Shown here one piece after another: positions 1-9,016 of a DNA stretch of 64,000 bases. The position numbers were made by a program, and so were the translations under genes. The stretch is from Tibeticola sediminis. GTDB taxonomy: Bacteria; Pseudomonadota; Gammaproteobacteria; Burkholderiales; Burkholderiaceae_C. The stretch covers positions 310,001 to 374,000 of the forward strand of contig NZ_RKQL01000002.1 of the NCBI RefSeq assembly GCF_003843835.1. The letters are read 5' to 3'. The notes under the pieces were generated by a model. The model saw nothing but the letters and a program-made list of their open reading frames with translations, was not told the origin of the DNA and searched no databases. Within the stretch, counting starts at the first letter, position 1, and each line of letters opens with the position of its first letter.

Positions 1-42
1 ATCCAGAGGGCGCTGGCTGGCCAGCGTCTCGACACGCTTTGA
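1..42 (+). CDS. hscA: HscA Fe-S chaperone, C-terminal end only
   Basis: Only the last 13 codons and the TGA stop are in the window. The frame reads IQRALAGQRLDTL, which fits the C-terminal tail of HscA, the Hsp70-type chaperone that releases Fe-S clusters from IscU. It ends 10 bp before the ferredoxin gene, the normal hscA-fdx order of the isc operon. The identification rests mainly on that position because so little sequence is left. Confidence 0.6.
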   Translation: MQRALAGQRLDTL

Positions 43-52
43 AAGGGCACCC

Positions 53-397
53 ATGCCTGTGATCCAAATCCTTCCCCACCCGGAATATTGTCCCCAGGGG
101 GCGACCGTCTCGGCCCCTGCGGGCACGTCGATCTGCGAGGCGCTGCTCGACAACGGCATTCCGATCGAACACGCCTGTGAGATGAGCTGCGCCTGTACCA
201 CCTGCCATGTCATCGTGCGCAAGGGGTACGACAGCCTCAATCCCACCGAGGAGTGCGAGGACGACATGCTCGACCGCGCTTGGGGGCTGGAGCCCCAGTC
301 GCGCTTGTCCTGTCAGGCCATCCTGGCGCAGCAAGACCTGGTGATCGAGATTCCGCGGTATTCGATCAACCACGCCAAAGAGGGTGCGCCGACATGA
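53..397 (+). CDS. fdx: ISC-type [2Fe-2S] ferredoxin
   Basis: Adrenodoxin-type [2Fe-2S] ferredoxin of 114 residues, the usual length, which supplies electrons for Fe-S cluster assembly by the Isc machinery in the cytoplasm. The cluster ligands are visible as C42, C48 and C51 in the HACEMSCACTTCH segment and C87 in RLSC, the same spacing as in E. coli Fdx; C46 is the extra conserved cysteine of the ISC subgroup. It follows the hscA tail by 10 bp, so it belongs to the end of an isc operon, and its stop codon overlaps the dnaQ start (ATGA), which implies translational coupling. Confidence 0.95.
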   Translation: MPVIQILPHPEYCPQGATVSAPAGTSICEALLDNGIPIEHACEMSCACTTCHVIVRKGYDSLNPTEECEDDMLDRAWGLEPQSRLSCQAILAQQDLVIEIPRYSINHAKEGAPT

Positions 398-1092
398 GTC
401 GCCAGATCGTGCTCGACACCGAGACCACTGGCCTGTCGGCCGCGGCCGGAGACCGCATCATCGAAATCGGCTGCGTCGAGTTGGTCAACCGCAAACTCAC
501 AGGCAACAACCTGCACCTGTACCTGAACCCGGAGCGCGACAGCCACGAAGATGCGCTCAAGGTGCATGGAATCAGCAACGAATTTCTGCGCGACAAACCG
601 CGCTTTGCCGAGGTGGTCGACACGGTGCTCGACTATCTGCGGGGGGCAGAGCTGATCATCCACAACGCCGACTTCGACCTGGGCTTCCTGAACAAGGAGC
701 TCGAGTTGCTCGGCCGCGAGCCCCTGGAGCAGCACATTGCTGGTGTGATCGACACCTTGCGGCTGGCCAAGCAGCAGTTTCCAGGTAAACGCAACAGCCT
801 CGATGCGCTTTGTGACCGTCTGGGCGTAGACAACTCGCACCGCACGCTACACGGCGCCTTGCTCGATGCCGAACTGTTGGCCGAGGTCTACATCGGTTTG
901 ACCCGCGGCCAGGATGCCTTGCCGATCGAGGGTGAAGAGGAGCTTGCCGCCGATGGGGCCCGTGTGAGCATCGACCTGCGGCAATTCGAATTGCCGGTGA
1001 TCGAGCCCAACGAGGCCGAACGGCTGGCGCACCAGGCGGTGCTGGCCGAACTGGACAAGGCCAGCGGTGGCCGCACTCTTTGGGTGCGCTGA
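394..1092 (+). CDS. dnaQ: DNA polymerase III epsilon subunit (3'-5' exonuclease)
   Basis: Proofreading 3'-5' exonuclease subunit of the replicative polymerase, 232 residues. The DEDDh motifs are in order: ExoI as LDTETTG (D8, E10), ExoII as HNADFDLGF and the ExoIII-epsilon pair H...D in HRTLHGALLDAELL. The C-terminal part after about residue 185 is the flexible tail that binds the alpha subunit. The frame stays open upstream to 253, but the ATG at 394 overlaps the fdx stop and begins directly with the MSRQIVLDTETTG start typical of the family, so it is preferred. A tRNA gene with its own likely promoter follows. Confidence 0.95.
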   Translation: MSRQIVLDTETTGLSAAAGDRIIEIGCVELVNRKLTGNNLHLYLNPERDSHEDALKVHGISNEFLRDKPRFAEVVDTVLDYLRGAELIIHNADFDLGFLNKELELLGREPLEQHIAGVIDTLRLAKQQFPGKRNSLDALCDRLGVDNSHRTLHGALLDAELLAEVYIGLTRGQDALPIEGEEELAADGARVSIDLRQFELPVIEPNEAERLAHQAVLAELDKASGGRTLWVR

Positions 1093-1109
1093 AAATCCTG
1101 TGGCATAAT
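1080..1109 (+). promoter_or_regulatory. likely sigma-70 promoter of the tRNA-Val gene
   Basis: TTGGGT (1080-1085) and CATAAT (1104-1109) are separated by 18 bp and would start transcription near 1116, about 35 bp before the tRNA. The -35 element lies over the last codons of dnaQ. The leader contains a short CTGCC...GGGCAG stem (about 1125-1146). Inferred from consensus match only. Confidence 0.45.
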
Positions 1110-1150
1110 CCAACGCTTCGCAGCGCTGCCTGATCCGTCGGGCAGGGCAG

Positions 1151-1225
1151 GGGTGATTAGCTCAGTGGTAGAGCACTGCCTTCACACGGCAGGGGTCGCA
1201 GGTTCGAACCCTGCATCACCCACCA
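1151..1225 (+). tRNA. tRNA-Val (anticodon CAC)
   Basis: A complete cloverleaf of 75 nt. The acceptor strand GGGTGAT (1151-1157) pairs with ATCACCC (1215-1221), followed by A and an encoded CCA end. The anticodon stem CTGCC/GGCAG encloses the loop TTCACAC, giving anticodon CAC, which reads GUG (valine). The T arm contains GGTTCGAACC. It sits just downstream of dnaQ and is followed by a strong terminator. Confidence 0.95.
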
Positions 1226-1248
1226 ACCCATTCTGTTTTCCCGACAAG

Positions 1249-1275
1249 AAAGCCCGCTCATGCGGGCTTTTTCTT
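1249..1275 (+). terminator. Rho-independent terminator after tRNA-Val
   Basis: AAAGCCCGC (1249-1257), loop TCAT, GCGGGCTTT (1262-1270) followed by further T residues. The stem is perfect and the hairpin lies 24 bp after the tRNA 3' end. Confidence 0.9.
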
Positions 1276-1364
1276 TGCTTGCATCGGTCCCGTCTTCGCG
1301 CGGATGCGACGCCCGCTCGCAGCCAGGCACCGGGGGCCCAAGAACCAGTCGGTGTTGGACGGGC

Positions 1365-1952
1365 TTACTGGCTGCTCTCGCCGTCTCGGAGGGTGCTGAT
1401 GACGCGTCGCGCGCCGTTGAATCGCGTGCGCCAATACGCCTCACGCATATCCTCGACCCGCACCTTGGCGCCGGAGCGTGGGGCGTGGATGAATTTGCCT
1501 TCACCCAAGTAGATCCCGACGTGACTGAAAGCACGGCGCATGGTGTTGAAGAAAACCAGATCGCCGGGTTGGAGTTCTTCGCGGTCGATGACTTGCGTCA
1601 CCTGCGCCTGTTCGCTCGCGCGATGGGGCAACACTAAGCCCACGGTTTGTTCGTAGACTTTGCGGACGAATCCACTGCAGTCGAAGCCGGTCTCGGCCGA
1701 GTTCCCGCCGCGCCGGTAGGGGACACCCAGAAAGCCCATGGCGTTTTCAACCAGGCCCGAGGCGGTGTCGCCCAGGCTGGTTCGGACTTGCGTCAGGCTG
1801 CTGACCAGTCGTTCACCGACCCGGCCGACAAGGCCCGGCGCAGGCGCGGAAGTGGACGCACTGGGCGCGTCTGGGGTGGCGCTAGGCGTGGGCACAGGCT
1901 CTGCCACCACCGCGCTGCCACAAAGCAGCAGGCTGAGGATCAAAATTCGCAT
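1365..1952 (-). CDS. NlpC/P60 family peptidoglycan endopeptidase, secreted
   Basis: Cysteine peptidase of the NlpC/P60 family, expected to cut peptide cross-links or stem peptides of peptidoglycan in the periplasm. The start used here (195 residues) begins MRILILSLLLCGSAVVAEP, a clear signal peptide; an upstream ATG at 1988 would place 12 charged residues before it. A Pro/Ala/Ser-rich linker follows, then the catalytic domain with the nucleophile in FDCSGF, the histidine in SHVGIYLG and the third polar residue region FIHAPRSG. The signal end lacks a cysteine, so it is probably a soluble periplasmic protein rather than a lipoprotein. It is convergent with the tRNA and divergent from the AcuI-like gene. 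Confidence 0.9.
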   Translation of the reverse strand: MRILILSLLLCGSAVVAEPVPTPSATPDAPSASTSAPAPGLVGRVGERLVSSLTQVRTSLGDTASGLVENAMGFLGVPYRRGGNSAETGFDCSGFVRKVYEQTVGLVLPHRASEQAQVTQVIDREELQPGDLVFFNTMRRAFSHVGIYLGEGKFIHAPRSGAKVRVEDMREAYWRTRFNGARRVISTLRDGESSQ

Positions 1953-2158
1953 CGGGTCGAGCTTACGGCTTGCTTCATCAGAAGTCAAATGAAGATCGAG
2001 CTATAAGGCCTTGTTTTTCAAAATTTCGGACTTCATGAACTCCCCGATGAACGGAATTTTCGACACGCCGAAAGCTTCGCGGCACAATCCCGTATTCCCG
2101 CAGTGGCCGCCTTACAGCGCGCCGCCTCAGAGCGATTGACCCCCCAGCTTTGTAGACC

Positions 2159-3142
2159 ATGTTCCAAGCCCTGCTCCTAGAAAAAGACGAGGCCGGCTTT
2201 CGCGCCGGCATCCGTAGCCTCGACGAAGCGCTGCTTCCTCCTGACGATGTGCTCGTGCGTGTCGATTGGTCGACGCTCAATTACAAGGATGGCTTGGCCA
2301 TCACGAACCGGGCGCCGGTCGTGCGGCAGTGGCCGATGGTGGCAGGCATCGATGGCGCCGGGGAGGTGGTGGAGTCGTCTCATCCCGATTGGAAGACGGG
2401 TGACGCTTTCATTCACAACGGCTGGGGCGTCGGCGAGACGCATTGGGGGTGTCTGGCCGAAAAGGCGCGCTTGCCTGGTGGGTGGTTGGTGCGTCTGCCG
2501 CAGGGCTTGAGCGCGCGGCAGGCCATGGCCATCGGCACGGCGGGCTACACGGCGATGCTGTGCGTGCTGGCACTCGAAGATCATGGCGTTCAGCCAGGCG
2601 ACGGCGAGGTGCTCGTCACTGGGGCTACGGGCGGTGTGGGCAGTGTGGCCGTCGCGTTGCTCGGTCGGCTGGGGTACCGCGTGGTCGCCGCCACCGGCAA
2701 GATGCAGCAAGCCGCGTACCTGCACCGGCTCGGCGCGGCTACGGTCATCGACCGGGCTGAACTCGCCGCGCCGGGCAAGCCGTTTCAGAAGGAGCGGTGG
2801 GCCGGTGTGGTCGATGCGGTGGGCTCGCACACGCTGGCCAATGCGCTGGCGCAGACCCGCTATGGCGGTGTCGTGGCGGCGTGTGGGCTGGCCCAGGGCA
2901 ATGACCTGCCGACGACGGTGTTGCCGTTCATCTTGCGTGGTGTGACGCTGGTGGGCATCGATTCGGTGATGGCGCCGCTCGCGCGCCGCGAACGCGCCTG
3001 GGCGCGGCTGGCCCGCGACCTCGACCCGGCTTTGCTCGAAGCCATGACGGAGGAAGTGCCGCTGTCCGCTGCCATTGAGCGCGCGCATGCACTCATGGCA
3101 GGGCAAGTGCGCGGCCGCATCGTGGTGCGTATCGGCGGCTGA
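2159..3142 (+). CDS. acuI: AcuI/YhdH-type NADPH-dependent acrylyl-CoA reductase
   Basis: Zinc-free medium-chain dehydrogenase/reductase of 327 residues, the length of YhdH/AcuI. It has the family N-terminus ([14 protein letters not shown]), the NYKDGLAI segment near residue 41, and the nucleotide-binding motif [10 protein letters not shown] at about 153-162. AcuI proteins reduce acrylyl-CoA to propionyl-CoA with NADPH and protect cells against toxic acrylyl-CoA. The zinc-ligand cysteines of alcohol dehydrogenases are absent, as expected. It is a stand-alone gene followed by tex in the same direction (81 bp gap). Confidence 0.85.
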   Translation: MFQALLLEKDEAGFRAGIRSLDEALLPPDDVLVRVDWSTLNYKDGLAITNRAPVVRQWPMVAGIDGAGEVVESSHPDWKTGDAFIHNGWGVGETHWGCLAEKARLPGGWLVRLPQGLSARQAMAIGTAGYTAMLCVLALEDHGVQPGDGEVLVTGATGGVGSVAVALLGRLGYRVVAATGKMQQAAYLHRLGAATVIDRAELAAPGKPFQKERWAGVVDAVGSHTLANALAQTRYGGVVAACGLAQGNDLPTTVLPFILRGVTLVGIDSVMAPLARRERAWARLARDLDPALLEAMTEEVPLSAAIERAHALMAGQVRGRIVVRIGG

Positions 3143-3223
3143 GGCCGCGCGGAAGCCGCCTTCCCGGCCGGGCGACGCTCGGCCGGCGTGGCCTTTCTCG
3201 AACCTGAATTTCCTCGTGTTTGT

Positions 3224-5665
3224 ATGACGACTGAATTTTCGAACGCCGGGGCCGCGACCGCGGCCAGCGGCGCGCGTGGCTTGCCCGCGCAGACCGAACA
3301 ACGCATCACCGCGCAGATTGCGGAGGAATTGCGCGTGGCCGCTCGCCAGGTACAAGCGGCGGTGGACCTGCTCGACGGCGGCGCGACCGTGCCGTTCATC
3401 GCCCGTTACCGCAAGGAGGCCACTGGAGGGCTCGACGATGTGCAGCTGCGCGAGCTCGAGGCGCGTCTGGGCTATTTGCGCGAGTTGGAGGAGCGCCGCG
3501 CCGCGGTGCTCAAGAGCATCGACGAGCAGGGCAGGCTCACACCGGCGCTGCGCGCTGCGATCGAAGCCGCGCCGACCAAGCAGGAGCTCGAAGACCTCTA
3601 TTTGCCCTACAAACCGAAGCGCCGCACCAAGGGCATGATCGCCCGTGAAGCGGGCCTCGAGCCGCTGGCGCAGCGACTGTTCGCGGACCCAAGCCTCGAC
3701 CCAACGACGGAGGCTCAGGCCTATCTGCGCCCGGCCGGCAGCGTCGAAGGTGCCGACTTTTCGACGGTCGCGGCCGTGCTCGATGGCGTGCGGGATTTGC
3801 TCTCCGAAAGCTGGGCCGAGGACGCCCGCCTGGTGCAAAACCTGCGCGAGTGGCTGTGGGCCGAGGGTGTGCTGCGCAGCCAGCGCGTCGAAGGCAAGGA
3901 CGAGCACGCGCCCGAAGTCGCGAAGTTCCGCGACTATTTCGACTACGCGGAGCCGATCGGCCGGGTGCCTTCGCACCGGGCGCTCGCGGTGCTCCGCGGG
4001 CGCAGCCAGGAGGTGTTGCAGGTCAAACTCGCGTTGCCCGTAGAGCCCGAGCCCGGCCAGCCGAGCGTCGCCGAGGGCCGTATCGCCCAGCATTTGGGCT
4101 GGAGCCACCAGGGGCGACCCGGCGACGCGTTGATTCGCAAATGCATCGCCTGGACCTGGCGGGTCAAGCTCAGCCTTTCGATCGAGCGCGACCTGCTCAC
4201 CCGCCTGCGCGAGGAGGCGGAGAAAGTCGCGATCAAGGTGTTTGCCGACAACCTGCGGGATCTGTTGCTGGCCGCGCCCGCCGGCCCGAAGCCGGTCATG
4301 GGGCTCGATCCGGGCATCCGCACGGGCGTGAAAGTGGCGGTGGTCGATGCCACCGGCAAGCTCGTCGACACCGCTACGGTCTATCCGCACGAGCCTCGCA
4401 AGGACTGGGACGGCGCCCTCCACACGCTCGCCCGTTTGTGCGAAAAGCATCGGGTGGCTCTGATCGCCATCGGCAACGGCACCGCCAGCCGCGAGACCGA
4501 CCGGCTGGCCGCCGACGTGCTCAAATTCTTGCAAAAAACCGCCGATGCCGGCGCAGAATGGTCACCTTCTGCTCTGAAAAAGATAGTCGTCAGCGAGGCA
4601 GGCGCGTCGGTCTATTCGGCCAGCGAATACGCCAGCCAGGAGTTGCCCGACGTCGATGTGAGCCTGCGTGGCGCGGTGAGCATCGCGCGGCGGCTGCAGG
4701 ACCCGCTGGCCGAGCTGGTGAAGATCGACCCCAAGAGCATCGGCGTGGGCCAATACCAGCATGACGTGAACCAAAGCGCGCTGGCCCGCACGCTCGACGC
4801 CGTGGTGGAAGACTGCGTGAATCATGTCGGGGTGGACCTCAACACCGCCAGCGTGCCGCTGCTGGCGCGGGTCTCGGGCCTCACGCCGGGCGTGGCGCGC
4901 GCCGTGGTGCGCTGGCGCGAAGCGCATGGCGCGTTTCGCAACCGGCGGCAGTTGCTCGAGGTCAGCGGCCTCGGCCCCAAGACCTTCGAGCAAAGCGCCG
5001 GCTTCTTGCGCATCCGAGGCGGCGACAACCCGCTCGACATGACCGGCGTGCACCCCGAAACCTACCCGGTCGTCGAAAAAATCATTGCCGCGACCGGGCA
5101 GCCCGTCGATGCGCTCATGGGGCGAGCCGAACTCCTCAAAAGCCTCAAGCCCGAGCGTTTTGCGGACGAACGCTTTGGCCCGATCACGGTCCGTGACATC
5201 CTGGGTGAACTCGAAAAGCCCGGCCGCGACCCTCGCCCCGACTTCAAGGTGGCGCGCTTCAACGAGGGGGTTGAAGCGCTGCAAGACCTCCAGCCCGGCA
5301 TGATCCTGGAGGGGACGGTCAGCAACGTCGCGGCCTTCGGTGCGTTCGTGGATCTGGGCGTGCATCAGGACGGGTTGGTGCATGTGAGCCAGCTCAGTCA
5401 CAGGTTCGTCAGCGACGCGCGCGAGGTGGTCAAGACCGGCGACATCGTCAAGGTCAAGGTACTCGAGGTCGACACTGCCCGGGGGCGCATCAGCCTGACG
5501 ATGAAGCTTGACACGGCACCGGCCCGGCGCGACGCCGCGCGCGAAAACCGCTACGAGCCTGCCGGCCGCGCCGGTGCACGCGCCGCACGCGGCGAGCCGG
5601 TCTCGACGAGCACCGCGATGGCCAGTGCGTTCGCGCGATTGCGCCAGACCGGCGCCCACCGCTGA
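3224..5665 (+). CDS. tex: Tex-family RNA-binding transcription accessory protein
   Basis: Large cytoplasmic nucleic-acid-binding protein, 813 residues from the ATG at 3224; a GTG at 3188 would add 12 residues. Domain order is the normal one: N-terminal Tex helical region with [15 protein letters not shown] near 125-145, YqgF/RNase H-like fold starting [10 protein letters not shown] at about 360, two helix-hairpin-helix segments (GLTPGVAR and [10 protein letters not shown], around 545-590), and a C-terminal S1 RNA-binding domain (about 690-765, [20 protein letters not shown]). An arginine- and alanine-rich tail follows S1. No partner gene is evident; it is followed by the patatin-like gene after 72 bp. 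Confidence 0.93.
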   Translation: MTTEFSNAGAATAASGARGLPAQTEQRITAQIAEELRVAARQVQAAVDLLDGGATVPFIARYRKEATGGLDDVQLRELEARLGYLRELEERRAAVLKSIDEQGRLTPALRAAIEAAPTKQELEDLYLPYKPKRRTKGMIAREAGLEPLAQRLFADPSLDPTTEAQAYLRPAGSVEGADFSTVAAVLDGVRDLLSESWAEDARLVQNLREWLWAEGVLRSQRVEGKDEHAPEVAKFRDYFDYAEPIGRVPSHRALAVLRGRSQEVLQVKLALPVEPEPGQPSVAEGRIAQHLGWSHQGRPGDALIRKCIAWTWRVKLSLSIERDLLTRLREEAEKVAIKVFADNLRDLLLAAPAGPKPVMGLDPGIRTGVKVAVVDATGKLVDTATVYPHEPRKDWDGALHTLARLCEKHRVALIAIGNGTASRETDRLAADVLKFLQKTADAGAEWSPSALKKIVVSEAGASVYSASEYASQELPDVDVSLRGAVSIARRLQDPLAELVKIDPKSIGVGQYQHDVNQSALARTLDAVVEDCVNHVGVDLNTASVPLLARVSGLTPGVARAVVRWREAHGAFRNRRQLLEVSGLGPKTFEQSAGFLRIRGGDNPLDMTGVHPETYPVVEKIIAATGQPVDALMGRAELLKSLKPERFADERFGPITVRDILGELEKPGRDPRPDFKVARFNEGVEALQDLQPGMILEGTVSNVAAFGAFVDLGVHQDGLVHVSQLSHRFVSDAREVVKTGDIVKVKVLEVDTARGRISLTMKLDTAPARRDAARENRYEPAGRAGARAARGEPVSTSTAMASAFARLRQTGAHR

Positions 5666-5737
5666 CACTCCAAAAACCGTAGCGCCAATCGACCGAAAGA
5701 CGCCGGCAATCTGCCAAAATCGTCCAAAACTGCCCTC

Positions 5738-6832
5738 ATGGCCACCTCCGCACTGCGCATTTATGCCGGACCCGTTGCCCGGCGGCATCTCGAGCAAAAC
5801 GGCCTCGCGCCGCAGGACGTGGGCGTCATTCCGGCGGCTGCGGGCGGACCCAAGGGGCTGATCCTTGGGCCGCTCGATCGCTTTTTGTTTGGCGAGTGGC
5901 TGACGCGCAGCACGCAGCCGGTGCATCTCGTGGGCGCCTCCATCGGCGCGTGGCGCATGGCCACCGCCTGTCTGGACGACGCGGTCGCCGCGTTCGAACG
6001 GCTCGAGCATGACTACATCCGTCAGCACTACGAGCTGCCGCCGGGGCAGAAGCGCCCAAGCGCCCGGCAGGTCAGCGAGACCTTTGCCCGTAACCTCGAA
6101 CTGTTTTATGGCGGCCGGGTCGGCGAAGTGCTCGGTCACCCGCGATACCGGCTGCACATCCTCACCTCGCGCGGGCGCCATGTGCTGCGGCGCGAGCACG
6201 GGCTGTTCACGCCGCTGGGTTACCTGGGCGCTTTTGCGAGCAACGTGGCGCAGCGGCGTGCGCTGGGGGCCTGGCTCGAACGGGTGGTGTTTTCCACCAC
6301 GCCCCACGCCCTGCCGTTTGCCACGCGGGACTTCCGCACCCGGGCCTTGCCGCTCACCGAACAGAATTTCATGCCCGCGCTGCAGGCCAGTTGCTCGATT
6401 CCCTTCGTGTTGCAGGCGGTGCACGACATCCCCGGCGCACCGCCTGGGGCGTATTGGGACGGCGGCATCACCGACTACCACCTGCACCTGGATTACGCCT
6501 CGTGCCCGCAGCCTGGGCCCGGCGCGGGCCTGGTGCTCTACCCGCATTTTCAAAAGCAGGTCGTGCCGGGCTGGCTCGACAAAGCGCTGAAATGGCGGCA
6601 CGGATCGAGTTCGTTCCTCGACACCACCGTCGTGCTCGCGCCCGACCCCGAATGGGTCCGCCGTCTGCCCAACGGGAAACTACCCGACCGTACCGACTTC
6701 ACCCGCTACGGGCCCGACCTGGCCGCCCGCGTGCAGGCCTGGAGCGCCGCCTCTGCGGCTGCCCGCCAACTCGCCGACGAATGGGCCGCCTGGCTGGAGC
6801 GGCCGGACCTGCGGCGGGTCGAGGCGCTTTGA
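5738..6832 (+). CDS. patatin-like phospholipase family protein
   Basis: Predicted serine acyl hydrolase of 364 residues. The three patatin signatures are present: a glycine-rich oxyanion loop AAAGGPKG (about 34-40), the nucleophile elbow GASIG with Ser68, and the DGG motif with Asp241 (YWDGGITD) that completes the Ser-Asp dyad. There is no signal peptide, so it probably acts in the cytoplasm or at the inner membrane face. The substrate cannot be read from sequence. It is convergent with an iron alcohol dehydrogenase gene with a 39-bp gap and no visible terminator. Confidence 0.85.
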   Translation: MATSALRIYAGPVARRHLEQNGLAPQDVGVIPAAAGGPKGLILGPLDRFLFGEWLTRSTQPVHLVGASIGAWRMATACLDDAVAAFERLEHDYIRQHYELPPGQKRPSARQVSETFARNLELFYGGRVGEVLGHPRYRLHILTSRGRHVLRREHGLFTPLGYLGAFASNVAQRRALGAWLERVVFSTTPHALPFATRDFRTRALPLTEQNFMPALQASCSIPFVLQAVHDIPGAPPGAYWDGGITDYHLHLDYASCPQPGPGAGLVLYPHFQKQVVPGWLDKALKWRHGSSSFLDTTVVLAPDPEWVRRLPNGKLPDRTDFTRYGPDLAARVQAWSAASAAARQLADEWAAWLERPDLRRVEAL

Positions 6833-6871
6833 GGTTCAAGCAAACCCAGCGCGCGGCGTCGCCCGCAGCAC

Positions 6872-8008
6872 TCACAAACTCTCCAGCAACATCCGTCGAT
6901 AGTCCTCGGCGCTCGCCAGGCGCGGGTTGGTTTTGTGGCAGTGGTCGGCGAGGGCCCCGGCGATGATGGCGTCGAAGTGCGATTCGCGCACCCCCAGTTC
7001 GGCCAGGCCGCTGGGCAAGCCCAGGCCTTGGTTGAGCGCCCGCACCGCGTCGGCCAGGTCGGCGCGGGCGGGCAGGCCCATCGCCTGCGCCATCCGCTCG
7101 AGCCGGCGCTCGCGACGGATCGATTCCGCCTCGGCGTTGAAGCGGATCACCGCGGGCAGGAACACTGCGTTGAGCGTGCCATGGTGCAGCCGTGGGTCGA
7201 GGCCACCGAGGCTGTGGCTCAAGCTATGCACGCAACCGAGCCCCTTTTGAAACGCGAGCGCCCCCTGCATGGACGCGCTCATCATCTGCAGCCGGGCCTC
7301 GCGGTCTTGGCCGTCACGCGTGGCGCGCTCGATGTGGGCCCAGCCGCGCGCCAAGCCATCGAGCGCGATGCCGTCGGCCGGCGGATTGAACGCAGGCGCC
7401 ATGAAGGTTTCCATGCAGTGCGCAATGGCGTCCATCCCGGTCGCGGCGGTCAGGCGCGGCGGCAGGCCCAGCGTGAGCTCGGGGTCGAGAATGGCGGCCT
7501 TGGGCACCAGATGCCAGGAATGAAACCCGAGCTTGCGCCCGTCGTCCACGATGACGATGGCGCCGCGCGCCACTTCGCTGCCGGTGCCGGCGGTGGTGGG
7601 CACCGCGATCACGGGCGCGACCCGCTCGGTGATCTTGGGCGAGCCGCCCTCGATGGTGGCGTAGGTTTTGAGCGGCCCCGGATGCGTCGCCGCAATCGCC
7701 ACCCCCTTGGCGCAGTCGATGGCCGAGCCGCCGCCGAGCGCGATCAAGCCGTCGCAAGCAGCCTCACGATAGACGGCCACCGCCTGGCGCACTGCTGCCT
7801 CGGTGGGGTTGGATGGTGTGCCGTCATAGACCGCATGCGCCACGCCGGGCAGAGCGGCGAGCGCGCGATCGAGCAGGCCCGCGGCGCGCACCCCGGCGTC
7901 GGTCACAATCAGCGGGCGGCGGATGCCAACGCGCGCGCACTCCTGCGGCAGCAGGGCCAATGCGCCATCCTCGAATTGGATCTGCGTCACGTAATGGATG
8001 AGGGCCAT
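6872..8008 (-). CDS. iron-containing (group III) alcohol dehydrogenase
   Basis: Fe-dependent NAD(P)-linked alcohol dehydrogenase of 378 residues, a usual length. The cofactor loop is GGGSAIDCAKG and the PTTAGTGSE segment follows. Metal ligands are expected in the DAIAHCMETF region and in the histidines of GCVHSLSHSLGG and LHHGTLN. The first residues (MALIHYVTQIQF) start the N-terminal Rossmann half. Family members act on alcohols, aldehydes or hydroxy acids such as maleylacetate, so the substrate is open. It is divergent from the thioesterase-GNAT gene. Confidence 0.9.
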   Translation of the reverse strand: MALIHYVTQIQFEDGALALLPQECARVGIRRPLIVTDAGVRAAGLLDRALAALPGVAHAVYDGTPSNPTEAAVRQAVAVYREAACDGLIALGGGSAIDCAKGVAIAATHPGPLKTYATIEGGSPKITERVAPVIAVPTTAGTGSEVARGAIVIVDDGRKLGFHSWHLVPKAAILDPELTLGLPPRLTAATGMDAIAHCMETFMAPAFNPPADGIALDGLARGWAHIERATRDGQDREARLQMMSASMQGALAFQKGLGCVHSLSHSLGGLDPRLHHGTLNAVFLPAVIRFNAEAESIRRERRLERMAQAMGLPARADLADAVRALNQGLGLPSGLAELGVRESHFDAIIAGALADHCHKTNPRLASAEDYRRMLLESL

Positions 8009-8122
8009 GTCTGTGTCTCCTGTGGGGTTCGCTCTGATGCGTCCATGCTGCCATGTTCAAGGCGTCACGGGCGTCACCTGTGTAACGCCGGTGTCCGCAC
8101 GTCTTTGGGCGGGAGGTCGTCG

Positions 8123-8995
8123 ATGAAGCGCTCCGACTTTCGCTGCCTGACCCGGCTGCGCGTGCGCTGGGCCGAGGTGGACATGCAGAAAATCGTCTTC
8201 AATGCGCACTACCTGATGTATTTCGACACGGCCATCGCCGACTACTGGCGCGCGCTCGGCCTGCCGTATGAGGCGGCGATGCAGGCCCTGGGCGGTGACC
8301 TGTATGTGCGTAAGGCCAGCGTCGAATACCACGCCAGCGCCCGTGCCGACGACACCCTCGAGATCGGACTGCGTTGCGCGCGCGTCGGCCATTCGTCTTT
8401 GGTGTTCACGGGCGGGGTGTTCCGCGGCGAGCAGTTCCTCGTCGGTGGCGAACTGATCTATGTCTTCGCCGACCCTGCCACGCAGACCGCGCGGCGCGTG
8501 CCCGATGCCTTGCGCAACCTGCTGGCCGACTTTGAAGCCGGCAAGCCCGTCGTGCGCGTGGCCACCGGTGCGTGGAGCACGCTGGGCGCCGCAGCGTCGG
8601 CGGTGCGCACCGAGGTGTTCGTGGCGGAGCAAGGCATCCGCGCCGAAGACGAGTGGGATGTGGACGACGCCACCGCGGTGCATGCGGTGGTGTTCAACCG
8701 GCTCGAGCAGCCGCTGGCCACGGGCCGCTTGCTGCAGCACGCCACTGGGGTCGGGCGCATCGGCCGCATGGCGGTGATCCGCGCCATGCGGGGCAGCGGA
8801 TTGGGCGCGCGCGTGCTGCGCGCACTGCTCGACGCGGCCTGGGCCCGCGGCGACCAGGAGGTGATCCTGCACGCGCAGCGCAGCGCTGAGGCTTTCTACC
8901 GCCGGTTGGGCTTCGTGCCGCGCGGTGCGGCCTTCGAAGAGGTCGGCATCGAGCACATCGAAATGGCCATGCCCCGTCCCCCCGCCCAGGCCTGA
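8123..8995 (+). CDS. acyl-CoA thioesterase (YbgC-type) fused to a GNAT acetyltransferase
   Basis: Two-domain protein of 290 residues. Residues 1 to about 135 form a hotdog thioesterase of the YbgC/4-hydroxybenzoyl-CoA class, with the active-site region RWAEVDMQKIVFNAHYL (the Asp of EVD). From about 145 a GNAT domain of the ElaA-like group follows (VFVAEQGIRAEDEWD, acetyl-CoA loop RGSGLGAR, AFYRRLGF). The ATG at 8123 is chosen because GGGAGG lies 6 bp upstream and the hotdog domain starts at once; the open frame extends much further upstream only as an antisense shadow of the neighbouring dehydrogenase. The fusion would put acyl-CoA hydrolysis and acyl transfer in one chain; the joint role is unknown. 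Confidence 0.88.
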   Translation: MKRSDFRCLTRLRVRWAEVDMQKIVFNAHYLMYFDTAIADYWRALGLPYEAAMQALGGDLYVRKASVEYHASARADDTLEIGLRCARVGHSSLVFTGGVFRGEQFLVGGELIYVFADPATQTARRVPDALRNLLADFEAGKPVVRVATGAWSTLGAAASAVRTEVFVAEQGIRAEDEWDVDDATAVHAVVFNRLEQPLATGRLLQHATGVGRIGRMAVIRAMRGSGLGARVLRALLDAAWARGDQEVILHAQRSAEAFYRRLGFVPRGAAFEEVGIEHIEMAMPRPPAQA

Positions 8996-9016
8996 GCGGC
9001 TTCCCCGAGCGTACCG

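Noticed and set aside
1153-1512. Coding frames over the tRNA and its terminator
   Set aside because: They run through the tRNA gene and antisense to the NlpC/P60 gene; no protein evidence.
2177-4534. A 785-codon minus-strand frame over acuI and tex
   Set aside because: Antisense to two well-supported genes and without any protein family.
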